In this document: positions 32,623 to 41,857 of the stretch, piece by piece
Layout: the number at the start of each line of letters is the position of its first letter
How positions within the stretch are numbered: position 1 is the stretch's first letter
Source: Arthrobacter globiformis
GTDB lineage: Bacteria > Actinomycetota > Actinomycetes > Actinomycetales > Micrococcaceae
DNA length: 64,000 bases
NCBI RefSeq assembly: GCF_030817195.1
Contig: NZ_JAUSYZ010000001.1
Location: 4,836,001-4,900,000, forward strand
Direction of reading: 5' to 3'
Notes under the pieces: generated by a model
Told to the model about the DNA's origin: nothing
The model's input: only the letters and a program-made list of their open reading frames with translations
Databases searched by the model: none
Translations under genes and position numbers: made by a program

Positions 32623-33771
32623 TCAGCCGGCAGTGGGTACAACGAGCGGTTTGATGATGTTGTCGAGCTTCGCGGAGAACATGTGGTAACCGTCGGCGAT
32701 GTGTTCGAGCGGGATCCGGTGCGTCACGATGTCACTCGGTTTCAGATAGCCGTTGCGGATGTGGTCGAAGAGCCGGGGCCACTGGCGTTTGACCGGGCAC
32801 TGGTTCATCCGGAGGGTCAGACCTTTGTTCACCGCATCGCCAAACTTCACTGCACTGAACATCGGCCCGTATGCCCCCATCACGGAAACCGTGCCGCCCT
32901 TGCGGACAGAATCGATTGCCCAGTTCAGCGCCACCGGCGAGCCTCCCTGCAGCTTGAGCTGGGAAGAAGCGACGTGCTGCGTGAGGTTCCCGTCCGCTTC
33001 CGCACCCACTGCATCGATCACCACGTCAGCGCCCAGATAATCGGTGATCTTCTTCATGTGCAGGACGATGTCGTCATACTCCGTGAAGTTGTACGTTTCG
33101 GCATCCGCGAATGACCGCGCTTTCTCCAGCCGGTACTCAAGGTGGTCGATGACGATGACCCGGCCGGCGCCCATCAGCCAGGAGGACTTCGCCGCGAACA
33201 GGCCCACGGGCCCCGCCCCGAACACCGCAACGGTGTCGCCCTCGCCGATGTCACCCAGCTGCGCACCGAAGTAACCGGTAGCCAGGGCATCGGTGCACAG
33301 GACTGCATCCTCCTCGTCCATCCAGTCCGGTATGCGTGCCGGGCCCACGTCGGCGAAGGGGACGCGGACAAACTCGGCCTGGCCGCCGTCGTACCCGCCA
33401 CAGGTGTGGGAATAACCGTAGATGCCGCCCACCGCCGTCGCATTCGGGTTTACGTTGTGGCAGTTCGAATAGAGGCCCCGGGAGCAGAAGTAGCAGGAGC
33501 CGCAGAAGATGTTGAACGGCACCATCACCCTGTCCCCGGGCTTCAGATTCTGCACGGAGGACCCCACCTGGTGCACGGTGCCCACGAATTCGTGGCCAAA
33601 AGTCATGCCCACGCGGGTGTCGGGCATCATCCCGTGGTACAGATGCAGGTCGGACCCGCAGATGGCCGCCAGGGAAACGCGCACAATGGCGTCATTCGGA
33701 TGCTCAATCCGGGGAATGTCTTTTTCCTCAACCCGGACCTTGTAGGGTCCGCGGTACACCATCGCCTTCAT
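32623..33771 (-). CDS. Zinc-dependent alcohol/formaldehyde dehydrogenase-like oxidoreductase
   Basis: 382 residues from ATG 33771; the start at 33795 adds 8 residues without a ribosome site. MDR fold: catalytic zinc ligands Cys38 (AICGSDLHLYHG), His60 and Glu61 (FGHEFVG); structural zinc cysteines near 90, 93, 96 and 104 (FCGSCYFCSRGLYSNC); NAD loop VAVFGAGPVGLFAA. The long insert and VIDAVGAEADG resemble glutathione-independent formaldehyde dehydrogenase-like MDR proteins. Substrate uncertain. Confidence 0.9.
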   Translation of the reverse strand: MKAMVYRGPYKVRVEEKDIPRIEHPNDAIVRVSLAAICGSDLHLYHGMMPDTRVGMTFGHEFVGTVHQVGSSVQNLKPGDRVMVPFNIFCGSCYFCSRGLYSNCHNVNPNATAVGGIYGYSHTCGGYDGGQAEFVRVPFADVGPARIPDWMDEEDAVLCTDALATGYFGAQLGDIGEGDTVAVFGAGPVGLFAAKSSWLMGAGRVIVIDHLEYRLEKARSFADAETYNFTEYDDIVLHMKKITDYLGADVVIDAVGAEADGNLTQHVASSQLKLQGGSPVALNWAIDSVRKGGTVSVMGAYGPMFSAVKFGDAVNKGLTLRMNQCPVKRQWPRLFDHIRNGYLKPSDIVTHRIPLEHIADGYHMFSAKLDNIIKPLVVPTAG

Positions 33772-33966
33772 CACAACCACCTGCAAGCTGGCCAATAAAA
33801 GAATCCGAAGGTGCCCAGCGTTCCACTATTGGCCGCCAACGGTCAAGGATTTCAGGCAACACCGGAAGAGGCGCCAAAACCGGATTACCGCACCGAATGC
33901 CTCAGCCGGGCGGGGACGGGGCAGCCTCAACTTGTAACGCAGCTCACATTCCCCTATCGTAGTCGG

Positions 33967-33986
33967 GGGCCACAGCGTGGTGGCCC
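33967..33986 (+). promoter_or_regulatory. Hairpin in the leader of the 109-residue protein
   Basis: GGGCCAC (33967-33973) pairs with GTGGCCC (33980-33986), loop of 6, followed by TTTC. It lies 10-11 bases before the GGGGAG ribosome site of the next gene, so it could act as a terminator of upstream transcription or as an attenuator. Confidence 0.4.
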
Positions 33987-34010
33987 TTTCTAAATTGGGG
34001 AGACAACTTA

Positions 34011-34340
34011 GTGAATGAGAAGCTGCGGGTGCTGGTCAGCGTTGACCTTGATGGCGCCAAGGCCCAGGTCAAGACGCAGGGTCATGTGACTGTCCAGAGC
34101 ATTCAGGGCCTGTACGACGTCATGAAGCGCGCGGACTCCCTGGTCCCAGGGCTGGCGCTGGAACTGGACATGACCCTTGCCAGTGTGGAACCCCAGGCGA
34201 TGGAGGAGCTCCGCGGCTGCGCCCGCTCCCACCACCTTCCGCTGCAGGTCGATCCGCTCCAGCGCGACTACCGGTTCAGCATCCTGGCACCGGCGCTGGT
34301 AGCTCTCCCGGTCGCCGCACCTGTGCTGGCAGCCGCCTGA
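34011..34340 (+). CDS. Uncharacterised 109-residue protein (STAS-like pattern)
   Basis: GTG start with GGGGAG 8 bases upstream. The sequence LRVLVSVDLDGAKAQVKTQG, HVTVQSIQGLYDVMKRADSL and LALELDMTLASVEPQAMEEL has the alternating strand/helix pattern of STAS or anti-sigma-antagonist-like domains, but the key serine motif is not evident. Conserved-looking in Arthrobacter; function unknown. Convergent with the VWA gene. Confidence 0.65.
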   Translation: MNEKLRVLVSVDLDGAKAQVKTQGHVTVQSIQGLYDVMKRADSLVPGLALELDMTLASVEPQAMEELRGCARSHHLPLQVDPLQRDYRFSILAPALVALPVAAPVLAAA

Positions 34341-34342
34341 TC

Positions 34343-36349
34343 TCAAATCCCGGCGGCCCAGTCGTCGTCGTAAGCGCGGCCGCGGAAGTGGGCCCGGAGG
34401 TACTCCCCCACAACAGCGGCCCCAAGGTCCCCAGTTTCGGGTGCCACCACCCGGCCGTCGATCCGGCGGGCCAGTCGCCCGACGAAGCGTTCAAGTCCCG
34501 GGTCATCGCCGAGCCGGAAGAACGTGGCCTGCGTGCCGGCACGCGCCAGCCGGTCCAGCTCCGCGACGGTGACGCGGATCGTCTCCGGATCCGGCGGCCA
34601 GCAGAACCACGATTCGCCGTCGGCCAGCAGATGGGCGGTGGGCTCGCCGTCGGTCACCACGAGCAGGACGGGCTGCATCGACGGGTGCTGGCGGAAGAAG
34701 CGGCCAGCCAGCAGCAGGCCGTGGTGCAGGTTGGTTCCCTGCTCCCGCAGGGCCGGCAGGGCTGTGAGCTCGCCGATATCCATCGACTGGGCATAGCGGC
34801 CGAACGTGACCAGCTGCAGCCGGTCCCCGCGGAACCGAGTTGAGACAAGGTGGTGCAGGGCGAGCGCCGTGCGTTTCATGGGCACCCACCGTCCTTCGGC
34901 CGACATGGAAAAGGATACGTCGGCAAGGAGGACGACGGCGGCCTGGGTCCGGGCCTCCGTCTCCGTCACCTCGATGTCGCCGACGGCGAGGTGCAGTCCC
35001 CGGCCCGGATCACCGCCGTCGGCCATGGTGCGCCGGATCGCGTTGGTCATGGTGCGGGTGACGTCCCACGGCTCGGCGTCGCCGAACTCCCACTGCCGGC
35101 TGGAGCCCGTCTGCTCGCCGGCGGCCCCGGCGACGCGCGTATCCCGCCCGCCCTGCCGGCCGGACAATTGCTTGGCGGTGTCCCGCAGCAGCGATTTCCC
35201 GAGCCGCCGCATGGCCTGGGGTGACAGCCTGAGGTCACCGTCGGCCCCGCGCCGCAGGTAGCCGCCGTCCTGCATCGCCCGCTCGATCTCCGCGAGGGTG
35301 CGGGCGGTCACCGCGGCGTTCTGCCCGAGCTGGCGGGCCAGGGCATCCAGGTCCAGGTCGTCGAGGGTGGACCCGTTGTAGTGCTGGGAGAGCTGTTCGG
35401 ACAGTTCGTCGAGCTCGGCGATGTCCTGCAGCACGCCGGTGCCGTCGCCCAAGCCAAGCCCTTCCTGGCCCCCGAAACGCTCGGAGCCGCTCCAGTCCTC
35501 GCCGGGGCGCAGCGCGCGCAGGCTGTTGTCGAGCTGATTGAGCTGGGCCATGAGTTCGGCCGAGCCGAACGCCTGGGCGGACAGCCGCATCAGCTCTTCG
35601 CGCTGCTCGGGGGACATCGATTGCAGCAGCCGCTGGGCTGCGGCCGCGCGCTTGGCGAGGGCGTCAACCAGTTCCTCGACGGACTGCGGATTCTCCGGGA
35701 AGTAGTCACCGTGCTTGGCCATGAACTCCCGGAAATCCGCGTCGGTGTCCTCGCCGCGGCGGTGCTTACCGAGCAGTTCGTTGAGGTCGCGCAGCATCTC
35801 GCTCACGGCTTCGCGATCCTCATCCGTGGCGTTCTCGAGCGCCTGCTTCATGCCGGCGAACCGCTGGTCAAGGACTTCACGGCCCAGCAGGTCCTTGATC
35901 CTGTCGTAGGCTTCCCGGGCGCTGCTCGACTGCCAGTCGTAGGAGGCCAGTTCGTTGACCGCCGCCGCCGTGGACTGGGGCAGGTTCTGCAGCTGCATCT
36001 CCCGGAAGGCGCGCTCGGTGTTGTCCATCATGGCGTCGCGGGCGAGTTGCTTTCGCTCCTCCAGTACCGCCGTGTCGAGCAGCTTCTTGACCTCGTTGAG
36101 GGTCCCGTCCAGCCGGTGGCGGCCCAGCAGTTCACTCCGCCGCTGCTGGACGCGCCGGGCCAGGTTGTCGAGCCCTTCGCGGTCCCGGCCGCCGCGCCGC
36201 AGGAACTCCTGCAGGGCGTGCCGGGGAGAATACCCTGCCATGACGTCCTCGGCGATCGCGTCAAGCGCCTCTGCCAGATCGACCGGCGGGGCAAGCGGGT
36301 CCGGGCCTCCGGCGTACCGGCCGTACCTGGACCGGTTGTGAAGGGTCAT
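34343..36349 (-). CDS. VWA-domain protein, partner of an AAA+ MoxR-like ATPase
   Basis: 668 residues, AGGAGG before the ATG. A long helical, charged N-terminal part (about 1-430) rich in coiled coil is followed by a C-terminal VWA domain with the MIDAS motif DVSFSM and TDGEPTAH. With the AAA+ protein encoded 30 bases upstream on the same strand it forms a MoxR/VWA pair like magnesium-chelatase I/D subunits. These pairs remodel or insert cofactors into client proteins. Client unknown. Confidence 0.87.
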   Translation of the reverse strand: MTLHNRSRYGRYAGGPDPLAPPVDLAEALDAIAEDVMAGYSPRHALQEFLRRGGRDREGLDNLARRVQQRRSELLGRHRLDGTLNEVKKLLDTAVLEERKQLARDAMMDNTERAFREMQLQNLPQSTAAAVNELASYDWQSSSAREAYDRIKDLLGREVLDQRFAGMKQALENATDEDREAVSEMLRDLNELLGKHRRGEDTDADFREFMAKHGDYFPENPQSVEELVDALAKRAAAAQRLLQSMSPEQREELMRLSAQAFGSAELMAQLNQLDNSLRALRPGEDWSGSERFGGQEGLGLGDGTGVLQDIAELDELSEQLSQHYNGSTLDDLDLDALARQLGQNAAVTARTLAEIERAMQDGGYLRRGADGDLRLSPQAMRRLGKSLLRDTAKQLSGRQGGRDTRVAGAAGEQTGSSRQWEFGDAEPWDVTRTMTNAIRRTMADGGDPGRGLHLAVGDIEVTETEARTQAAVVLLADVSFSMSAEGRWVPMKRTALALHHLVSTRFRGDRLQLVTFGRYAQSMDIGELTALPALREQGTNLHHGLLLAGRFFRQHPSMQPVLLVVTDGEPTAHLLADGESWFCWPPDPETIRVTVAELDRLARAGTQATFFRLGDDPGLERFVGRLARRIDGRVVAPETGDLGAAVVGEYLRAHFRGRAYDDDWAAGI

Positions 36350-36379
36350 GGTGCCTCCTGTACCGAGCAGAAACTGTAC

Positions 36380-37768
36380 CTAGCCGTACACCGTTTCCTC
36401 GTCGTCGGACTCCTTGGAGATCCGCCGGGCGAGGTAGAGGCCCTCCAGCGCAAGTTCGACGGCGGCGGCCCGTTGTCCGTCGTTTTTCGCGCCCAGGCGC
36501 TCACCGATTTTGTCGTAGAGGCTTGATCCGTTGAGGGACGGAAGGTTCTCGAGGAATTCCCGCGCTGTGACCTGGTCCCCAGTGGTCACCGTGGTGTGGC
36601 CGTCGAGGGCGGCCACGAGCGGGCCCATGTCGAGGCCCTGGAAGTGCGCCCGGACGGCTTCGGCCGTGGCCGTGCGCAGCAGGTGGTCCAGGACGCCCTG
36701 TTCGCGCCCTTCCTCACCGGATTCAAACTCGATCTTCCCCGTGAGGACCTCCACCGCGGTCTCCAGGTCGATGATGCGCGCCACGGCCTCGTCCTCTCCG
36801 CGCACGCTGGCCCTGCGCAGGGCAGCCGCGGCGACGGTTTCGGCACCCGCGATGGCGAACCGTGCGGAAACCCCCGAGGTCTGGTTGATGGCCGGGGACT
36901 GCCGCAGCGCCCGGGTGTAGCGGGCCAGGATCTCGAGGATGACGGGCGGGACGTCGGCCACCAGCTTCCCCTCCTGGCGAATGACGGAAACCTCGTCGTC
37001 CAGCTCGATCGGGTAGTGAGTGCGGATCTCGGCGCCGAAGCGGTCCTTCAGGGGAGTGATGATCCGGCCGCGGTTGGTGTAGTCCTCCGGGTTGGCGGAG
37101 GCGACGACGAGCACGTCAAGCGGCAGCCGTAGCACGTAGCCGCGGATCTGGATGTCGCGTTCCTCCATCACATTGAGCATCGACACCTGGATCCGCTCGG
37201 CGAGGTCAGGCAGCTCGTTGATGGCGATGATTCCGCGGTTGGAGCGCGGGACGAGGCCGTAGTGGATGGTTTCAGGATCCCCGAGACGGCGGCCCTCAGC
37301 CACCCGCATCGGGTCGACGTCGCCGATGAGATCTGCCACGGAGGTGTCCGGCGTCGCGAGCTTTTCGACATACCGTTCCGAGCGGTGGCGCCAAGCCACC
37401 CGCATCCTGTCCCCTTCGGTGGAGGCACGGGCGCGGGACTGCTCCGTGATCGGTTCGTACGGGTGCTCGTTCAGCTCCGATTCCTCGATCACCGGCGACC
37501 ATTCATCCAGCAGCCCGGCCAGGGTGCGGAGCAGCCGCGTCTTGCCCTGCCCGCGTTCGCCGAGCAGGACGACGTCGTGGCCGGCGATCAGGGCACGCTC
37601 GAGCTGCGGCAGGACGGTCCGGCTGAACCCGTACAACCCGGGCCACGGATCGCGCCCGGCGGCGAGCGCGGCGAGCAGGTTGTCGCGGATTTCGTGGCGC
37701 AGGTCCTTGTGGACGTGGCCGGCTGCACGCAGTTCGCCAACGGTGAAGATATCGGGACGATCACTCAC
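36380..37768 (-). CDS. MoxR-like AAA+ ATPase (magnesium chelatase subunit I-like)
   Basis: 462 residues from GTG 37768 (VSDRPDIFTVGE). Walker A GERGQGKT (70-77), Walker B region GIIAINELPDL in which the usual Asp is Asn184 before Glu185, sensor VVASANPEDYTNRGR, and ITPLKDRFGAEIRTHYPIEL. The upstream in-frame extension to 38005 is low-quality sequence that overlaps the divergent phosphatase gene. First gene of the pair with the VWA protein. Confidence 0.9.
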   Translation of the reverse strand: MSDRPDIFTVGELRAAGHVHKDLRHEIRDNLLAALAAGRDPWPGLYGFSRTVLPQLERALIAGHDVVLLGERGQGKTRLLRTLAGLLDEWSPVIEESELNEHPYEPITEQSRARASTEGDRMRVAWRHRSERYVEKLATPDTSVADLIGDVDPMRVAEGRRLGDPETIHYGLVPRSNRGIIAINELPDLAERIQVSMLNVMEERDIQIRGYVLRLPLDVLVVASANPEDYTNRGRIITPLKDRFGAEIRTHYPIELDDEVSVIRQEGKLVADVPPVILEILARYTRALRQSPAINQTSGVSARFAIAGAETVAAAALRRASVRGEDEAVARIIDLETAVEVLTGKIEFESGEEGREQGVLDHLLRTATAEAVRAHFQGLDMGPLVAALDGHTTVTTGDQVTAREFLENLPSLNGSSLYDKIGERLGAKNDGQRAAAVELALEGLYLARRISKESDDEETVYG

Positions 37769-37904
37769 CCCTCTACCGTAGTCCTCGACTGTGCGGGGAA
37801 TCGAGCAATTTCCTCCGATTTCTGCGGCGGCGAACGCTACCGCTCCGCGTCTCCCCCTTCCCTCGCAAGCTCGGGCGGGGCCCCTGACGCTACGCTTAGT
37901 GCTG

Positions 37905-38573
37905 ATGACTGCAGCAACGCCGACGGCGCCGTCCGCGCCGCCGTCGAAACCGGAGAGCACGCTTCTCCTTTTGGTGCGCCACGGGGAGACGCCCACCACG
38001 GGCAAGGTGCTGCCGGGGCGGGCGCCTGGACTACACCTGTCCGAGCGGGGCCGGGCCCAGGCCGAACGGGTCGCAGAACGGCTAGCCGGCCTGCCGGTCG
38101 ACGCCGTCTATTCCTCGCCGCTGGAGCGAACCTGCGAGACAGCCGAGCCCACCGCAGCCGGCACAGGACTTGAGGTGCGCGAGGAAGCCGGCCTGATCGA
38201 ATGCGACTTCGGCGAGTGGACCGGCGCTGCACTCACCGAACTGGCCGGCCTGCCGGAGTGGCAGACCGTACAGCACAGCCCGTCCGCCTTTCGTTTCCCG
38301 AACGGCGAGAGCTTCACCCAGATGCAGACTCGGATAGTCGGATCCCTTGAGGTACTGCGTGCAGCGCACGCAGGGGGCATCGTGGTGTGCTTCTCCCATG
38401 CCGACCCCATCAAGGCGGCCGTCGCCCACGCCTTGGGCACGCCCCTGGACCTTTTCCAGAGAATTGTCATCAGCCCGGGGTCGGTCTCGGCCATCTCCTA
38501 TTCGGACGGTCAGGCACCCGCCGTGCTCATGGTGAATTCGACGTCGGAACCGCTGAGCGGGCTGCGGGCGTGA
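37905..38573 (+). CDS. Histidine phosphatase, MSMEG_4193 type
   Basis: 222 residues from ATG 37905. Phosphohistidine motif LLLVRHGETPTTG, then LSERGRAQAERVAERLAG, YSSPLERTCETAEP, the acid GEWTG region and the second histidine VCFSHADPIKAAVAHALG. Family members are encoded together with SCO1664-type and DUF3090 proteins near mycothiol genes in actinobacteria (established genomic association). Here it is followed after 34 bases by the SCO1664-type gene. Confidence 0.88.
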   Translation: MTAATPTAPSAPPSKPESTLLLLVRHGETPTTGKVLPGRAPGLHLSERGRAQAERVAERLAGLPVDAVYSSPLERTCETAEPTAAGTGLEVREEAGLIECDFGEWTGAALTELAGLPEWQTVQHSPSAFRFPNGESFTQMQTRIVGSLEVLRAAHAGGIVVCFSHADPIKAAVAHALGTPLDLFQRIVISPGSVSAISYSDGQAPAVLMVNSTSEPLSGLRA

Positions 38574-38607
38574 AGGTCAGGGTGCCGTGACATGGGCAGA
38601 GGGTGAC

Positions 38608-39321
38608 ATGGGACCGCCGGTGTCCGGACGGGAGCTGACCCTCCTTGCCGAGGGCCAGGTCGAGCTGCTCGGACGCATCCCGCGCAGCAGCAACGAGACG
38701 TTCCTGGTGGAGGTCTCCTCCGGGGACGACTCCTCTTATGCGGTGTACAAGCCGGAGGCCGGAGAACGGCCGCTGTCCGATTTCGAGCCCGGGCTGTACC
38801 GGCGGGAACGCGCGGCGTACCTGCTCAGCGAGTCCCTTGGCTGGGGAATCGTGCCGCCGACGGTGATCCGCGAGGAGGCGCCGTTGGGGATCGGTTCGCT
38901 GCAGTGGTTCATCGACTGCGATTTCAGCGAGCATTACTTCACCCTGTATGCCGACGTCCCGGAAACGCACCGCGACCTGGCGCGGATCGCCCTGTTCGAT
39001 TACGTCGCCAACAACACGGACCGCAAAAGCGGGCACGTGCTGCGCGGTGACGACGGGCGGGTGTGGGGCATCGACCACGGGCTGTGCTTCTCGGCCATCT
39101 TCAAACTGCGCACCGTGATCTGGGATTTCGCGGGTGACCCTATCCCCGAAGCACTGCTCGACGACATCGCCCCGCTCGCCGATGCCGTGCCCGCCGACGT
39201 GGCCGAGCTCCTGGACGGCTCGGAGGTCACGGCCCTGCAGCGGCGGGTGCGGCGCCTGCTGCACGAACCGGTGCTGCCGGTGGACCGCACCGGCATGCGG
39301 TACCCGTGGCCCCTGGTGTAG
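38608..39321 (+). CDS. SCO1664-family protein (PI3/4-kinase-like fold)
   Basis: 237 residues from ATG 38608; a GTG at 38587 is an alternative. The sequence SNETFLVEVSSGDDSSYAVY, KPEAGERPLSDF, YLLSESLGWGIVPPTVIRE, DYVANNTDRKSGHVL and WGIDHGLCFS resembles atypical lipid-kinase folds (catalytic D-x-x-x-N and metal D). Usually partnered with the phosphatase encoded just upstream. Biochemical role not known. Confidence 0.85.
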   Translation: MGPPVSGRELTLLAEGQVELLGRIPRSSNETFLVEVSSGDDSSYAVYKPEAGERPLSDFEPGLYRRERAAYLLSESLGWGIVPPTVIREEAPLGIGSLQWFIDCDFSEHYFTLYADVPETHRDLARIALFDYVANNTDRKSGHVLRGDDGRVWGIDHGLCFSAIFKLRTVIWDFAGDPIPEALLDDIAPLADAVPADVAELLDGSEVTALQRRVRRLLHEPVLPVDRTGMRYPWPLV

Positions 39322-39329
39322 CCGGGCCC

Positions 39330-39391
39330 TAAGCGCGAACGAACACTTGGGCCCCGGGTATTGGGGCCACAAGTGTCCGTTCGTTGCGCTT
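39330..39391. repeat. Long imperfect inverted repeat (intergenic)
   Basis: Arms 39330-39354 and 39363-39391 pair over about 25 bases with few mismatches (TAAGCGC / GCGCTTA at the base, GAACGAACACTTG / CAAGTGTCCGTTC in the middle, GGCCCC / GGGGCC at the tip). Between the SCO1664-type gene and the MFS gene. Could be a terminator or a REP-like element. Confidence 0.7.
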
Positions 39392-39444
39392 AAGGGAAGC
39401 GGACGCCGTATCTGTGCCGGTCGGCTGTCAGTACACTTGGACGC

Positions 39445-40857
39445 ATGACCGAGCAGGAACCAGCCCCGGTCGAGGACGCCGAGGCTCCGACTCTGACTGA
39501 TCCGGACGCCGTCGATACGTCCTTGCGCAGTCCCGAACAGCGGTCCCGCACCTTCGCCGGAATCCTGGTGAATACCGCGCTGGCCAATGTCACCACCAGC
39601 TATCTCTGGTTCGCGCTGACGTTCTGGGTGTACCTCGGGACGCGCAATGTGATCGCCACCGGCGTGGTCGGCGGCGCATACATGCTGTTGATCGCCCTTT
39701 CCAGCATCAGCTTCGGTACCTTCGTGGACCGCTACCGCAAGCTGGCCGTGATGCGCTTTGCTGCCGGATTCACCCTGGTGATGTTCGTGCTGTCCGGGGT
39801 CATGTTCCTCCTGACGCCCGCCGACCGGATCCTGGACCTGGCCCAGCCCTGGTTCTGGATCTTTACGCTGATCATCCTGGTCGGTGTAGTGGTGGAAAAC
39901 ATGCGCAACATCGCACTGTCCACCACGGTCACCATCCTCATCGAGCCGGACCGGAGGGCCAACGCCAACGGGCTCGTGGGAATGGTGCAGGGACTGATGT
40001 TCATCGTCACCTCGCTGCTCTCCGGGCTGTCCGTCGGGCTGCTGGGCATGGGGTGGACGATCGTCGTCGCCCTGGTGCTCACCGCCGTGGCGTTCGCGCA
40101 CCTGCTCACCCTGCGCATGCCAGAGGAAGTGCGCGCGGCCGCCACCGATGCGCAAGGGGGATTCGATCTGCGCGGTTCACTCGCTGCCGTGCTTGCCATC
40201 GCCGGACTGTTCGCGCTCATCCTGTTTTCCACGTTCAACAACTTCATCGGCGGCGTCTACATGGCGCTGATGGATCCGTACGGACTGGAGATGTTCTCCG
40301 TGGAGATGTGGGGGGCCGTCTTCGCTCTCGGCTCCACCGGGTTCATCGTGGGCGGGGCACTGATCGGCAAATTCGGGCTCGGTGCCAACCCGCTGCGCAC
40401 CCTGCTCATCGCCGTGGCTGTGATGGGGCTCCTCGGTGCGGTGTTCACGCTGCGGGAGTGGGCCTGGCTGTATGTCGCGGGCATCTGGCTGTACCTCGTC
40501 CTGATACCGTTCGTGGAGGCCGCCGAGCAGACGGTCATCCAGCAGGTGGTGCCCCTCCCCCGCCAGGGCCGCGTATTCGGATTCGCCATGGCCTTCGAAT
40601 CCGCCGCGGCGCCGGTCACCGCATTCCTCATCGCCCCGATTGCCCAGTTCTGGATCATCCCATACGCACGGTCCGCCGAGGGCGCCGCCCAGCTGGCCCC
40701 GCTCCTGGGCGAGGGCACCTCCCGCGGCATCGCCCTGGTCTTCCTGGCGGCAGGAATCGTCATGATCGCGGCCGCGTTGGCGGCTTTTCTGACCCCTGTC
40801 TACCGCAGGGTTTCGGCCTCATATGCGCGGGCCGCTGCTGACCCCGAAGCGGGATGA
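39445..40857 (+). CDS. MFS transporter
   Basis: 470 residues with a 40-residue acidic N-terminus and 12 membrane segments. Motif A-like loop FGTFVDRYRKLAVMR between helices 2 and 3. Resembles multidrug-type MFS exporters of the DHA3/enterobactin-exporter kind (VVENMRNIALSTTVTILIEP, AEQTVIQQVVPLPRQGRVFG). Substrate unknown. Single gene. Confidence 0.87.
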   Translation: MTEQEPAPVEDAEAPTLTDPDAVDTSLRSPEQRSRTFAGILVNTALANVTTSYLWFALTFWVYLGTRNVIATGVVGGAYMLLIALSSISFGTFVDRYRKLAVMRFAAGFTLVMFVLSGVMFLLTPADRILDLAQPWFWIFTLIILVGVVVENMRNIALSTTVTILIEPDRRANANGLVGMVQGLMFIVTSLLSGLSVGLLGMGWTIVVALVLTAVAFAHLLTLRMPEEVRAAATDAQGGFDLRGSLAAVLAIAGLFALILFSTFNNFIGGVYMALMDPYGLEMFSVEMWGAVFALGSTGFIVGGALIGKFGLGANPLRTLLIAVAVMGLLGAVFTLREWAWLYVAGIWLYLVLIPFVEAAEQTVIQQVVPLPRQGRVFGFAMAFESAAAPVTAFLIAPIAQFWIIPYARSAEGAAQLAPLLGEGTSRGIALVFLAAGIVMIAAALAAFLTPVYRRVSASYARAAADPEAG

Positions 40858-40919
40858 CCTTCCGGGCCTCCGCGGCGGTCATAAACCGCGAGGCCTAGGT
40901 CCGCGGCGTTGATGCAGGG

Positions 40920-41400
40920 CTACCGGTACCAGCCCACGGCGCGGTCGTAGTTGCACTCCAGCGCGCCCGTACCTGGGTCAGTGCCTCCTCCGGCCGGGAA
41001 GTAAATGGCGCCAAAGTTGGCGCCATCCGCTTCGATCCGTCCCCTGGGCCCAGATCTGGGCCGCTTCCAGGTCGGTTTCGGGGATGGATTCGCGCGTGGT
41101 GCGGCCCGTCTGGTGATGGATGTCCAACTGGTACTGCCCGGGCTGGGACGTCCCGGGATGATTGCCGGGGTCCTGCTCGTCCCGTCGGCTTATGAGCACC
41201 TGGGCGGCAGCATGGAGAGTGGACTGTTTGCTCGGTGCGTTGCCTTGCTGCTGCTGTTTGATTCGGAGGCCCGATGCCGCGCTTTCAACGGTGTCCTCTG
41301 GCGTGACGAGGTAGTTTGAGCCGCTGACGTCAGCTTCTGAGCCCCCGACACTTTTCAGATGCTGCTCGAATTGATCGGAGCTGGCTTGGATGGGGTTCAT
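40920..41400 (-). pseudogene. Uncharacterised 159-residue protein, frameshifted at a C4 run
   Basis: From ATG 41400 (AGGAGGG upstream) the protein reads MNPIQASSDQFEQHLKSVGG and on to TDLEAAQIWAQG. The C4 run 41041-41044 then breaks the frame. With one base fewer it continues RIEADGANFGAIYFPAGGGT, TGALECNYDRAVGWYR and stops at 40920, 159 residues, an exact multiple of three. Uncorrected, the frame ends in an implausible Arg/His tail at 40978. Hydrophilic, Gln-rich middle; no family known to me. Probably a sequencing error. Confidence 0.65.
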
Positions 41401-41512
41401 GCACCCTCCTTGAGGGTATTCGCGGCGATTGCCGACAGGTCCCACCCTAGACCTATCTCACCGCTTTCGGGTCGTGTGCAGCCCGTTATCTGCTGCGCGG
41501 CCCTACATCAGG

Positions 41513-41857
41513 TTATGCGCAGCGCGGTGCCCGAGGCGCGTCAACGATGGCCAGCTGGCCGGTTTCGGGGACACCCGGAAACTGCACCTGCGGAGGCTCA
41601 ACAGCGTCCGCCGGCGACTCCTGCTGGGAGCGCATGCGAAGAAGCGCGACCGCGGAAATGAGGAACCAAGCGACGTTCGTGACCACGGACGGCCATGCTT
41701 CGTGGAATGCCCCATTGACAATGAAGGCACACGAACCGAGGAGATTCGCGGTCTGGAATCCCTTGCCGGCCTTGAGCCAACCCATGGACACGGCCAGGTA
41801 CGCACTGAGAATCGCAACCGCGCCGGCCCAACCGGAGATTTCCCACAGCAGTTCCAT
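41513..41857 (-). CDS. CBU_0592-family membrane protein
   Basis: 114 residues with three hydrophobic segments (ISGWAGAVAILSAYLAVSM, FQTANLLGSCAFIVNGAFHE, WPSVVTNVAWFLISAVALL) and a proline-rich tail. AAGGACA before the ATG. This small family is widespread but uncharacterised. Divergent from the LysR gene over 264 bases. Confidence 0.75.
   Translation of the reverse strand: MELLWEISGWAGAVAILSAYLAVSMGWLKAGKGFQTANLLGSCAFIVNGAFHEAWPSVVTNVAWFLISAVALLRMRSQQESPADAVEPPQVQFPGVPETGQLAIVDAPRAPRCA

Noticed and set aside
38527..40155. 542-codon minus-strand frame across the SCO1664 and MFS genes
   Set aside because: Antisense shadow rich in His, Gln and Gly, with no motif.
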